Shown piece by piece: positions 47,980 to 60,216 of a DNA stretch of 64,000 bases; within the stretch, counting starts at the first letter, position 1, and every line of letters starts with the position of its first letter. The notes beneath the pieces are model-generated. The model was given only the letters and a program-made list of their open reading frames with translations. It searched no databases and was not told where the DNA came from. Position numbers and translations under genes: made by a program. The stretch lies in the NCBI GenBank assembly GCA_032622095.1, contig CP136066.1:130417917-130481916 (forward strand), in the 5' to 3' direction. The stretch is from Siphonodentalium dalli. Its lineage: Eukaryota > Mollusca > Scaphopoda > Gadilida > Siphonodentaliidae.

Positions 47980-50763
47980 GGAATATCAACGGCGTCATTG
48001 ACACATTTTGGGCCATCGGAATATCTCGCTGACAATTCTATCTGATTTAGCGCACCGAGAAGCCCCTAAATACCAAATTTCAGTTCGATAACTTGAAACA
48101 TGTAAGAGAAATCCATCGACAATGTTTCCTACTGTAAAGTCTCATTGCAATTTGGCGAACCCCTTGAGGAACATGGTTTGATTGACGTATGTTCACGTTG
48201 TCTACATCATAGTTCCTCGGTTGTTTGGCGTCAAACCAAGTGTACGGTGGACCAGGGCATGCCCGACTTGATAGGAATCGCCCTGTATGCGACCAAAATC
48301 TGTTTCCAATTATGATATCTGTACGGTGTATTCGTTGACCTCTTAGAGAGTTTGAACTCTAAGTCACGCCCACAAAGTACATCAATTTCCACCACGTATA
48401 TTCAAATGGCTGTATCTCATAGACGTCTCAACGTGCGGAGCTGAGCGATACGTCGTTTGGACGGATACATCATCGGCTACTCCACGGTGTACAATTTGAA
48501 TATATACTCATAACGATAATTCAACTATTAAAGGGCACAAGTCAACAAAGTGGCTCAATTTTGTTTGGTTTCCATTAATCATGATATTCGAATTAAATAC
48601 AAGTTTTGGAGAAAGAGCGAATATGAGGGTATCACCCTCCCTTTTTGGTACGCGGAATTCAGGGTGTTTTGAAGCTGTACGCGGGATTCATACCCCCAAA
48701 ATAACTGGTATTCGGGTTCGAGCAAATCATCTTGAACGCAGGTTTTGATGGCGCAAAATAATATTTTGTGCTAATTATCTGTATGAATGAATGGGTAGAA
48801 TAGCTTATTGTGCATATTCGACCACCATGTCATTATAGAGTACCATTAATCATATCATAACGGCCTCATAACGCCCATAACGCGACCGGCACTTCTGCTT
48901 GTATCTGTCTGATATAAAAAACAGACAATTTGCATGTCATTTATCGCATATTATTTCTTAACATGTATTCAGGATTCACCCCCCCCCAAATAAACTGGTA
49001 TTCAGGATTCACCCCCACCCCCCCCCAAAATTAACTGGTATTCGGGATTCAGGGGGAAGGGGTGATACCATCGAATATGACAATGACGTCGCCCTGAGTC
49101 AACCAAAAAAAACATCATTGGCACAATTTCATGCTGTCATGAACGACCTTGACCTTGCCATATAATTTTGGCAAATGCCATTTGTGTGGTCACCAATATA
49201 TGTGCTACATACTCACAAAAAAGGGCTATATAACCAACTATTTTTGACAATAATTTGCCCATATGTTTGCAATAGGCTGATTCACCCCCCCCCCAAACGT
49301 GGTCACAAATAAGATAAATCTCCCAGAATCAGAAATTGAATGACAGTAATTTGCCCATTGTCCGGGAGCCAGTAGGGGTACCCTTGCATCCCCTGGGACC
49401 CCACTCACTTTGTTCCTTATTATGTCCTTAAACTTTTAAGCAATGTTAACAAGAAAAAAAGTGGCATTTTATATATAGACTCCAGACAGGATGGCGTCCA
49501 TCATGGCCGCCGTTTTTTAGACCAGACCCTAAGTCAGTTTTATGCAAATTATAGCAGGAAAATCTGGTAAAATGTATACAACTGTATGTATTTTCGTGAA
49601 GCTAGGACATAATGACACTTTTTTGGGACAAAATTGAAACTCAACATCCAACATCCAAAATGGCCGCCGAAAGTTGAAAATATGACATTTTTTCACAAAT
49701 ATCTTCTAGATCAATTCATGCTGTTTGGAACTGGTTGAGTAATTTGACTTTATTTTGTGTTTTGCATATTAACTGATCATGGGACCAATTACATATGCAA
49801 TTAATGGGGTCCTAGCCCCTTCCGATCCATCAACAATTCGATTTTACAGAACGCGGTACAAAATTTTACAAAAAATCAGAATTGGGATTCTAGTCACATT
49901 TCAACATGAAGTAAAAAGAACATTGTAATGTAAGTGGGGCATGTCATTACCTATTAATATTCCAACTCTCTGGAACCAAAATGGCTGCGAAAATGGCCGC
50001 CAAAATATGGAAAATGGTAAATATTGCCCAGGGTGTCCTGCAATCGCTTACATGTTGTGGTTGATGTATACAATCGGCTAATCTGTATTCTATGCATTGC
50101 ATACCAACATGTCTGATGCACCATGGATCATTTTTACTATTGTCACCATTGACATCACCAGAAATATTGGATTAGAAATATTGGATTTTTCTCTCACAAA
50201 CTTGACATAAATATCGGCAAAAATTCACTTTTCAGGGTTCGATCATTTGTTCAAGTAGAATGCAACTATCTTTGGTATCAAAGGTGTTTATTGTTTTTGT
50301 CTATCTTAAATGTGTCACACTACGGTGTTTATAGACTAAATTGCTCAAGATGGCTTCCAAAATGGCAGCCAAATTTGTAAAAAGTTTAAAGTTAACATAT
50401 CCCGAACATTATTCTCTGCGTTATCCAAAAAAAAGGTAGCAAGCAAATTGTGACTCACTTGGTTATTGTACGTGTTAGTTAATCAACTGACAACTACGTT
50501 CTATTATGTTTGTCCCAGTTCCGTATGGGGCATGACAAATTCATTTTAAAGTTGTAGTATGGGCTTGCGGAGAACCTCTTTTGTGATTATGGCCATATTA
50601 TTGAAAGGAAATGGGCAGAACTTTGAGACGGAACTGAGATGAACAATGATATGTCAGTACTCTGGCCCATTGTGATAAAAAAATATCAATTGGATACAGG
50701 GTGGAAGCCAAGATGGCAGCCAGGGAGTTACTCTATGATCATAGATGAGGACACTAGGTATAC
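47980..50763. repeat. non-satellite spacer, copy 1
   Basis: AT-rich sequence without a convincing gene. It contains several motifs of the type aaaatggccgcc (near 49499, 49659, 49988, 50348 and 50711) and a small series of ctggtattcgggattcac repeats with C-tracts near 48.65-49.06 kb. It is nearly identical to 53675-56458. By eye I find about five substitutions, two single-base indels and C-tract length changes in 2.8 kb. Confidence 0.9.
48640..49065 (+). repeat. short repeats of ctggtattcgggattcac with variable C-tracts (spacer copy 1)
   Basis: The words aattcagg, gggattcat, ctggtattcggg, tattcaggattcac and ctggtattcaggattcac occur in close succession, followed by 8-10-base C runs. The matching interval in spacer copy 2 (about 54.33-54.76 kb) has different C-tract lengths. 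Confidence 0.6.
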
Positions 50764-53674
50764 AGGGGGTGCCATCCCGAGGGGGTGAAAATGGGGTATG
50801 GACCATTATCGAGAACGGTAAGGATTTCGACCGATTTGACGGCATGGGTGGGTGCCCGCCCCAAATACCACCTAGAAACACCCCCCACCCATCACCCCCG
50901 GGGGTGCCACCCCGAGGGGGTGGAAATGGGGTATGGACCATTTTCGAGAACGGTAGGGATTTCGACCGATTTGACGGCATGGGTGGGTGGCCCGCCCCAA
51001 ATACCACCTAGAAACACCCCACCCCCCACCCATCACCCCCCGGGGGTGCCACCCCGAGGGGTGAAAATGGGGTATGGACCATTTTCGAGAACGGTAAGGA
51101 TTTCGACCGATTTGACGGCATGGGTGGGTGGCCCGCCCCAAATACCACATAAAAACACCCCACCCCCACCCTTCACCCCCGGGGGGTGCCACCCCGAGGG
51201 GGTGAAAATGGGGTATGGACCATTTTCGAGAACGGTAAGGATTTCGACCGATTTGACGGCATGGGTGGGTGGCCCGCCCCAAATACCACTTAGAAACACC
51301 CCATCACCCCCGGGGGGTGCCACCCCGAGGGGGTGAAAATGGGGTATAAACCATTTTCGAGAACGGTAAGGATTTCGACCGATTTGACGGCATCCATGGG
51401 TGGGTGGCCCGCCCCAAATACCACCTAGAAACACCCCACCCATCACCCCCGGGGGGTGCCACCCCGAGGGGGTGAAAATGGGGTATGGACCATTTTCGAG
51501 AACGGTAAGGATTTCGACCGATTTGACGGCATGGGTGGATGGCCCGCCCCAAATACCACCTAGAAACACCCCCACCCATCACCCCCGGGGGGTGCCAACC
51601 CGAGGGGTGGAAATGGGGTATGGACCATTTTCGAGAACGGTAAGGATTTCGACAGATTTGACGGCATGGGTGGGTGGCCCGCCCCAAATACCACCTAGAA
51701 ACACCCCACCCCCACCCATCACCCCCGGGGGTGCCACCCCGAGGGGGTGAAAATGGGGTATGGACCATTTTCGAGAACGGTAAGGATTTCGACTGATTTG
51801 ACGGCATGGGTGGGTGGCCCGCCCCAAATACCACATAGAAACACCCCACCCCCACCCATCACCCCGGGGGGTGCCACCCAGAAAGGGTGAAAATGGGGTA
51901 TGGACCATTTTCGAGAACGGTAAGGATTTCGACCGATTTGACGGCATGGGTGGGTGGCCCGCCCAAATACCACATAGAAACACCCCCACCCCACCATCAC
52001 CCCCGGGGGTGCCACCCCGAGGGGATGAAAATGGGGTATGGACCATTTTCGAGAACGGTAAGGATTTCGACCGATTTGACGGCATGGGTGGGTGGCCCGC
52101 CCCAAATACCACATAGAAACACCCCCACCCTTCACCCCCGGGGGTGCCACCCCGAGGGGGGTGAAAATGGGGTATGGACCATTTTCGAGAACGTAAGGAT
52201 TTCGACCGATTTGACGGCATGGGTGGGTGGCCCGCCCCAAATACCACATAGAAACACCCCCACCCCCACCCTTCACCCCCGGGGGGTGCCACCCCGAGGG
52301 GGTGGAAATGGGGTATGGACCATTTCGAGAACGGTAAGGATTTCGACAGATTTGACGGCATGGGTGGGTGGCCCGCCCCAAATACCACCTAGGAACACCC
52401 CACCCCACCCATCACCCCCCGGGGGTGCCACCCCGAGGGGGTGAAAATGGGGTATGGACCATTTTCGAGAACGGTAAGGATTTCGACCGATTTGACGGCA
52501 TGGGTGGGTGGCCCGCCCCAAATACCACATAGAAACACCCCACCCCCCACCCATCACCCCCGGGGGGTGCCACCCCCGAGGGGGTGAAAATGGGGTATGG
52601 ACCATTTTCGAGAACGGTAAGGATTTCGACCGATTTGACGGCATGGGTGGGTGGCCCGCCCAAATACCACATAGAAACACCCCCACCCCACCCATCACCC
52701 CCGGGGGGTGCCACCCCGAGGGGGTGAAAATGGGGTATGGACCATTTTCGAGAACGGTAAGGATTTCGACCGATTTGACGGCATGGGTGGGGTGGCCCGC
52801 CCCAAATACCACATAGAAACACCCCCACCCTTCACCCCCGGGGGGTGCCATCCCGAGGGGGTGAAAATGGGGTATGGACCATTATCGAGAACGGTAAGGA
52901 TTTCGACCGATTTGACGGCATGGGTGGGTGGCCCGCCCCAAATACCACCTAGAAACACCCCCATCACCCCCGGGGGGTGCCACCCCGAGGGGGTGAAAAT
53001 GGGGTATGGACCATTTTCGAGAACGGTAAGGATTTCGACCGATTTGACGGCATCCATGGGTGGGTGGCCCGCCCCAAATACCACCTAGAAACACCCCCAC
53101 CCCCACCCATCACCCCCGGGGGGTGCCACCCCGAGGGTTGAAAATGGGGTATGGACCATTTTCGAGAACGGTAACGATTTCGACCGATTTGACGGCATGG
53201 GTGGGTGGCCCGCCCCAAATACCACCTAGAAACACCCCCACCTCCCACCCATCACCCCCGGGGGGTGCCACCCCGAGGGGGTGGAAATGGGGTATGGACC
53301 ATTTTCGAGAACGGTAAGGATTTCGACCGATTTGACGGCATGGGTGGGTGGCCCGCCCCAAATACCACCTAGAAACACCCCACCCATCACCCCGGGGGTG
53401 CCACCCCGAGGGGGTGAAAATGGAGTATGGACCATTTTCGAGAACGGTAAGGATTTCGACCGATTTGACGGAATGGGTGGGTGGCCCGCCCCAAATACCA
53501 CCTAGAAACACCCCACCCCCCACCCATCACCCCGGGGGTGCCACCCCGAGGGGGTGAAAATGGGGTATGGACCATTTTCGAGAACGGTACGGATTTCGAC
53601 CGATTTGACGGCATCCATGGGTGGGTGGCCCGCCCCAAATACCACCTAGAAACACCCCGACCCCCCACCCATGT
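50764..53674 (+). repeat. satellite array 2 (~21 monomers)
   Basis: Same monomer family and orientation as array 1. From about 51.03 kb it follows 45.34-47.98 kb monomer for monomer, including ggtataaaccatttt, catggatgg-type and gccatcccg variants. The first monomer starts abruptly at ggtgccatcccg. Confidence 0.95.
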
Positions 53675-56458
53675 GGAATATCAACGGCGTCATTGACACA
53701 TTTTGGGCCATCGGAATATCTCGCTGACAATTCTATCTGATTTAGCGCACCGAGAAGCCCCTAAATACCAAATTTCAGTTCGATAACTTGAAACATGTAA
53801 GAGAAATCCATCGACAATGTTTCCTACTGTAAAGTCTCATTGCAATTTGGCGAACCCCTTGAGGAACATGGTTTGATTGACGTATGTTCACGTTGTCTAC
53901 ATCATAGTTCCTCGGTTGTTTGGCGTCAAACCAAGTGTACGGTGGACCAGGGCATGCCCGACTTGATAGGAATCGCCCTGTATGCGACCAAAATCTGTTT
54001 CCAATTATGATATATGTACGGTGTATTCGTTGACCTCTTAGAGAGTTTGAACTCTAAGTCACGCCCACAAAGTACATCAATTTCCACCACGTATATTCAA
54101 ATGGCTGTATCTCATAGACGTCTCAACGTGCGGAGCTGAGCGATACGTCGTTTGGACGGATACATCATCGGCTACTCCACGGTGTACAATTTGAATATAT
54201 ACTCATAACGATAATTCAACTATTAAAGGGCACAAGTCAACAAAGTGGCTCAATTTTGTTTGGTTTCCATTAATCATGATATTCGAATTAAATACAAGTT
54301 TTGGAGAAAGAGCGAATATGAGGGTATCACCCTCCCTTTTTGGTACGCGGAATTCAGGGTGTTTTGAAGCTGTACGCGGGATTCATACCCCCAAAATAAC
54401 TGGTATTCGGGTTCGAGCAAATCATCTTGAACGCAGGTTTTGATGGCGCAAAATAATATTTTGTGCTAATTATCTGTATGAATGAATGGGTAGAATAGCT
54501 TATTGTGCATATTCGACCACCATGTCATTATAGAGTACCATTAATCATATCATAACGGCCTCATAACGCCCATAACGCGACCGGCACTTCTGCTTGTATC
54601 TGTCTGATATAAAAAACAGACAATTTGCATGTCATTTATCGCATATTATTTCTTAACATGTATTCAGGATTCACCCCCCCCAAAATAAACTGGTATTCAG
54701 GATTCACCCCCACCCCCCCCCCCCCCAAAATTAACTGGTATTCGGGATTCAGGGGGAAGGGGTGATACCATCGAATATGACAATGACGTCGCCCTGAGTC
54801 AACCAAAAAAAACATCATTGGCACAATTTCATGCTGTCATGAACGACCTTGACCTTGCCATATAATTTTGGCAAATGCCATTTGTGTGGTCACCAATATA
54901 TGTGCTACATACTCACAAAAAAGGGCTATATAACCAACTATTTTTGACAATAATTTGCCCATATGTTTGCAATAGGCTGATTCACCCCCCCCCCCAAACG
55001 TGGTCACAAATAAGATAAATCTCCCAGAATCAGAAATTGAATGACAGTAATTTGCCCATTGTCCGGGAGCCAGTAGGGGTACCCTTGCACCCCCTGGGAC
55101 CCCACTCACTTTGTTCCTTATTATGTCCTTAAACTTTTAAGCAATGTTAACAAGAAAAAAAGTGGCCTTTTATATATAGACTCCAGACAGGATGGCGTCC
55201 ATCATGGCCGCCGTTTTTTAGACCAGACCCTAAGTCAGTTTTATGCAAATTATAGCAGGAAAATCTGGTAAAATGTATACAACTGTATGTATTTTCGTGA
55301 AGCTAGGACATAATGACACTTTTTTGGGACAAAATTGAAACTCAACATCCAACATCCAAAATGGCCGCCGAAAGTTGAAAATATGACATTTTTTCACAAA
55401 TATCTTCTAGATCAATTCATGCTGTTTGGAACTGGTTGAGTAATTTGACTTTATTTTGTGTTTTGCATATTAACTGATCATGGGACCAATTACATATGCA
55501 ATTAATGGGGTCCTAGCCCCTTCCGATCCATCAACAATTCGATTTTACAGAACGCGGTACAAAATTTTACAAAAAATCAGAATTGGGATTCTAGTCACAT
55601 TTCAACATGAAGTAAAAAGAACATTGTAATGTAAGTGGGGCATCTCATTACCTATTAATATTCCAACTCTCTGGAACCAAAATGGCTGCGAAAATGGCCG
55701 CCAAAATATGGAAAATGGTAAATATTGCCCAGGGTGTCCTGCAATCGCTTACATGTTGTGGTTGATGTATACAATCGGCTAATCTGTATTCTATGCATTG
55801 CATACCAACATGTCTGATGCACCATGGACCATTTTTACTATTGTCACCATTGACATCACCAGAAATATTGGATTTAGAAATATTGGATTTTTCTCTCACA
55901 AACTTGACATAAATATCGGCAAAAATTCACTTTTCAGGGTTCGATCATTTGTTCAAGTAGAATGCAACTATCTTTGGTATCAAAGGTGTTTATTGTTTTT
56001 GTCTATCTTAAATGTGTCACACTACGGTGTTTATAGACTAAATTGCTCAAGATGGCTTCCAAAATGGCAGCCAAATTTGTAAAAAGTTTAAAGTTAACAT
56101 ATCCCGAACATTATTCTCTGCGTTATCCAAAAAAAAGGTAGCAAGCAAATTGTGACTCACTTGGTTATTGTACGTGTTAGTTAATCAACTGACAACTACG
56201 TTCTATTATGTTTGTCCCAGTTCCGTATGGGGCATGACAAATTCATTTTAAAGTTGTAGTATGGGCTTGCGGAGAACCTCTTTTGTGATTATGGCCATAT
56301 TATTGAAAGGAAATGGGCAGAACTTTGAGACGGAACTGAGATGAACAATGATATGTCAGTACTCTGGCCCATTGTGATAAAAAATTATCAATTGGATACA
56401 GGGTGGAAGCCAAGATGGCAGCCAGGGAGTTACTCTATGATCATAGATGAGGACACTA
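53675..56458. repeat. non-satellite spacer, copy 2
   Basis: Second copy of the 2.8-kb spacer. After ggtatacaggg at 56458 it runs on into unique sequence (agttattgtatgg), whereas copy 1 joins satellite there. This side therefore shows the ancestral right flank. No gene is supported; the short frames across it have no domain. Confidence 0.9.
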
Positions 56459-57160
56459 GGTATACAGGGAGTTATTGTATGGTCATGAATGATGTGTGGG
56501 TATATATGGAGTGCCCTGTTGGAAACGGTGGAACGTATATTTATATATGTTGTGGAAGTGGTATCATTGCTGATATATGGGGAGTAGACGTATTATCATG
56601 GATGGCGTGTATGAGTATGGCAAGTATGGAACTTATGCGTGGTCATATGTGCGGATATTGGTATATCTGGAAGGGCTCACCATTGGTGATGTGCATATAT
56701 ATACCTGCATTGACACTATGGTCATGGGTATGGCGCATATGTATATATGTAGTGGCTGTATGGTCCATTGTGAGGTGAATATGTATACACTGAGTGACTG
56801 TATGGTCGTGAATGTAGTGAATATGTATACATATAGTGACCAGCCCTCTTAATTCAGATTTTTTGGCTTCGGCAATCCGCTACGGCAACAGTATACAGTG
56901 GCCCAGTTTGCTTCAGCAATGCTGATTGCCGTAGCCAATTATGAAGGCTGAGTGACTATATGGTCATGTGTCGGGTATTGGTGTGTACCTGGTGTTCATG
57001 CATGGTGACTCGTGGCTGTATCGTCATTTGTGGTATGTACGGGTATAACCAAGTACGACCAGGTGTACGTGTATAAACTGGGTGACTATGTTGTCATTTG
57101 TGTGGTGCTTATGTACATATGGAGTGACTGGGGTAATGTGTGGGTTCCACAATAATTCAA
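56459..57160 (+). repeat. degenerate minisatellite, forward orientation
   Basis: Loosely repeated words of the type gagtgactgtatggtcatg followed by gaatatgtatacac, at irregular spacing. Clear examples lie near 56466, 56708, 56752, 56791, 56950, 57010 and 57080. Small overlapping open frames here are by-products of the repeat. Confidence 0.65.
56841..56949. mobile_element. small inverted-repeat element (MITE-like), ~109 bp
   Basis: The ends match as imperfect inverted repeats: cagccctcttaatt on the left and aattatgaaggctg on the right. An inner pair is ttggcttcggcaatc / gattgccgtagccaa. The hexamer agtgac lies directly outside both ends and may be a target-site duplication. It is also part of the surrounding minisatellite, so that is not decisive. 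Confidence 0.6.
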
Positions 57161-57300
57161 GGATATGTTAATCAATAGAGAGGTCATGTCAGATAGTTCT
57201 CCATATTGATGGTGTTTATGTAGATGGGGGATGTTAAGCGTGGAAAGCGATAGCCACCCATTATCACACAGTCATTACATATATGCATAGACTTAATAAT
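57161..57300. other. turn-round zone of the minisatellite
   Basis: Unique-looking sequence between the forward and reverse halves of the minisatellite. No hairpin or gene is recognised. Confidence 0.4.
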
Positions 57301-58620
57301 ATAGTGACCCACTGTATACACCTGACCCATGACCACGGATGACAATACAGCCACGCATCACAATACAGGCACACCGGGTATACTCCTAAACATGACCCAT
57401 AACCATATATTCACTCCTTGTATACCCATTCATCTCACCATTGGCCATAAGGTAATCCAACGTATACATATTCTCCAAACACATAATCAAATAGACAATC
57501 AATATATACATCAACAACACAACAATGACCATACGGTCACTCCGGTATACATATGCACCTTACCACTGGCCATATAGCCACTCGCTTCATACACATACCC
57601 TCACCCATGTCACCAGGTATACTCTTTCATCTTACCTATGGTCATATAGTCACCCCGTTCAAAACATTCATACATGATCATGGTCAATCCTTGTATACAT
57701 ATTCATCTCAACATTGGCCATGTCACTCCATGTATCCCTAACTGTCACACCGTAACCGAATAGCCACTCAAGATATACTAATACACCCCAGCCATGTCAG
57801 TATAGTCACTCCATGTATCCATGTGTACCTCATCCATGGACATACGGCCACTCGCTATATACATATATCCCTAGCCCATGACAATAAAGCATCACGTGTG
57901 TACCGTATACTGGTATAACTTAAACATGACCATACCGCCACAAGTCACCAAACAGGAACACCAGGTACATGTATACTCATACGCCTGACACATGACCATT
58001 TAGTCACCCCATGTATAGATGTTCATTACATTTATAATCATACATTCACTACTTGTATACCTACATGTACGCATCTCACCGTTAACCATACAGTCACTGC
58101 CTGTATACATATTCGACACACATACCCATATAACCACTCGATATACATATGCAGCCCACCCAAGACCATAGATTCACTCCAGGTATACATGTAATACTCA
58201 CTAATGGCCATTCAGCCCTTCCAGATATACCCATAAAACCCACACACACGGCCACTCAAACAATCTATATTTGCATATACACCTCACACATGACAATTAA
58301 GCAATTTACTGTATAATCATACACGCCGTCCACGATAAGCTAAGCTGTATACACCCACCAATGATAATACAATTCATGAGATATATAAATATACATCCCA
58401 CCCGTTACCACAAGGATACTCCCTATATACCCACACGCTCGATAATGTCCACCCAGATTACTCCAAAAGTTCAATCATGACCGTACAGTCATTCCATGTA
58501 TACATATACACATTACCCGTAACCATAAAATCACTTCCTATTTATCCACACACCCCATCCATGATCATACAGCCAACATATGTACATCCCACTCACGACC
58601 TTACAGTCACTCCATATATA
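57301..58620 (-). repeat. degenerate minisatellite, reverse orientation
   Basis: The same words as in 56459-57160 occur here as their reverse complement, of the type gaccatacagtcactcc followed by tgtatacatattc. Examples lie near 57526, 57640, 57800, 57985, 58083, 58478 and 58598. Spacing is irregular and often about 55-65 bp. There is no gene. Confidence 0.65.
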
Positions 58621-58622
58621 TG

Positions 58623-58778
58623 AGGATTAACTGTCATGTGGACTGTTTTTATGGATATGTAACCGTGAGGTAAGTGGTTATAACTTGTGTAAAACCCGAA
58701 GGGTTTTAAATACAAGTTATGACCACTTACCTCCCGGTTAAATCTCGATAAAAAACAGTCCACATGACAGTTAATCCT
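58623..58778. mobile_element. fold-back element (MITE-like hairpin), 156 bp
   Basis: The two halves are almost complete reverse complements. The arm aggattaactgtcatgtgg at 58623 pairs with ccacatgacagttaatcct at 58760-58778, the pairing goes on through aggtaagtggt/accacttacct, and the centre is aaaacccgaagggtttt. Few mismatches separate the arms, so it is young or conserved. No target-site duplication is clear in the TA-rich flanks. Confidence 0.8.
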
Positions 58779-60034
58779 TATTTTTATATACATTTAGCGA
58801 AAAGCCACTTTTGTAAATGTATTTAAATCGAAAAGTGTATCGTGACAAAACCAGCCCAAAATATCCCATAGCACCCTTGGCAAAAGTCAACAGGAACAAT
58901 ATCTTTATATTGAAACCTGATGATTTATTAAGTCAATCCCGCGCGAGTCCAAATGCGCCCAAAACATTACGCGTTTTTCTTTCCGAAATCGATGACGCGT
59001 CGATGTAATAATGGGGTTGCAGTTATGAGCTGTTGCGCGTTCACCGAGAAATAATTGCAACTGGTCGATCACGTCTAAAATGATATAAAATGACGATGAT
59101 CGACGATCTGTTTGTCAAACCGTGAATTTATCATTTATTGTGACAAAAAATCGCATTTATACTATTATTATGATCATTTTTTGGAAGGTCGGCGTACGAT
59201 TATCGGCATTTTTTGGAATACCGAATACCTCCTAACAGAGGGGCCGGAATACGGCGTGCCCCATAACAGGGCATGGAATATGGCGTACGAAAAGGGGGTG
59301 GGGGCCTCATATATAGCAACATTTTACGGTCCGTTTTGACGCCATACTGTACCTACGCCCAATTTGTGGCCGGGTATAATGGGCTACCCGGGTACTCTTA
59401 TTGTGGTGATTTGCCCCTATAATAGGGTGTATATGTACGAATTCACTCCAAAATTGGCCATAAATAGGATTGACCCCCCCCCCCCCCCCCCTAGTGTGGC
59501 TATGACGAATTTATCACAAGAGTTGGTCACAAGTGGAGCAGATCTCCCACAATCGGCAATCTAACAATTTCGGGGTTAGTTTTGACTCTACTTGCGCCCA
59601 ATTCGTGGCCTGGTATAATGAGCTACTTGCTGCCGATCCTGGCCAATCCCGCAAATATTTCGAATCGGTGGCTGAAGAAATACTAGCTACAAAAAACAAA
59701 TTAGAATTAGAAACTGGGAACAGGGAACCATAATATTTTAATTGGAGGCTGAATAAGGAACATGGAGCAAGGAACTAAATGCATGGACTTCCCACACACG
59801 AGAACAAAGCCACGTCCCTGGTCACGACAAAATACTCCCTAATCTCAGTCAGACACGGAGTCATCAAGTACATTTCTATTCACAAGAATTACGTCGATCG
59901 TCGAAATTGATACATTGTCTGTGAACGTTGCAATGACGTCAAATACAAGAATCTATTTTTGCTACATCAAAGGACACCGGCCGCCCTTTGATCAGAACTT
60001 GATACCGGCTGCATCAGAATGCATGACCCCAGTG
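58779..60034. other. no gene recognised; contains a duplicated coding-like segment and 18-C tract
   Basis: An 18-base C run lies at 59474-59491. A segment near 59352-59390 is repeated with changes near 59591-59630 (both contain gcccaatt and gtggcc, then tataat). In the second copy a 66-codon frame (59533-59733) reads CAQFVAWYNELL followed by an acidic helix-like stretch. It has no match I recognise and may be a fragment of a mobile element. The rest shows nothing. Confidence 0.35.
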
Positions 60035-60216
60035 GATGTGGGTGTGGTGTTACTATGGGGTATTTGGTGTGAGCGTTTGGGGGGGGGGGGGGGGCGTTCT
60101 ATGTGGTACTTGTGGCGGGCCAGAAGAGACATTTTTGCGGATAAGGAATCAGGAATAAAATGGCTCAAACCCGAGGTATTATCCGGGGTGAGAGGTGATG
60201 CGTTTCTAGGTGGTAT
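60035..60216 (-). repeat. decayed edge of inverted satellite array, with 16-G tract
   Basis: Words such as ggggtatttggtg (60058), tgtggtacttgtggcggg (60101) and gcgtttctaggtggtatt (60201) are worn forms of the minus-strand monomer. A 16-base G run lies at 60079-60094. Divergence is far higher than inside the array. Confidence 0.65.

Larger units (their letters stand above)
45070..56458 (+). repeat. 5.69-kb tandem segmental duplication (satellite plus spacer)
   Basis: Copy 1 (about 45.07-50.76 kb) and copy 2 (50.76-56.46 kb) each contain satellite followed by the same 2.8-kb spacer. The satellite/spacer boundary is at 47979 and 53674. The acataaaaacaccc variant is at 45458 and 51148. The junction between copies joins spacer ggtatacaggg directly to satellite ggtgccatcccg at about 50764. 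The first two monomers after the junction do not match the equivalent place in copy 1, so the exact breakpoint is not resolved. Confidence 0.85.

Noticed and set aside
55648-56852. Frames of 80-145 codons at the spacer copy 2 and minisatellite boundary
   Set aside because: They cross the spacer/minisatellite boundary, read through repeats (Met/Tyr/Trp-rich peptides from gtatatg words), and the copy-1 equivalent is interrupted by satellite.
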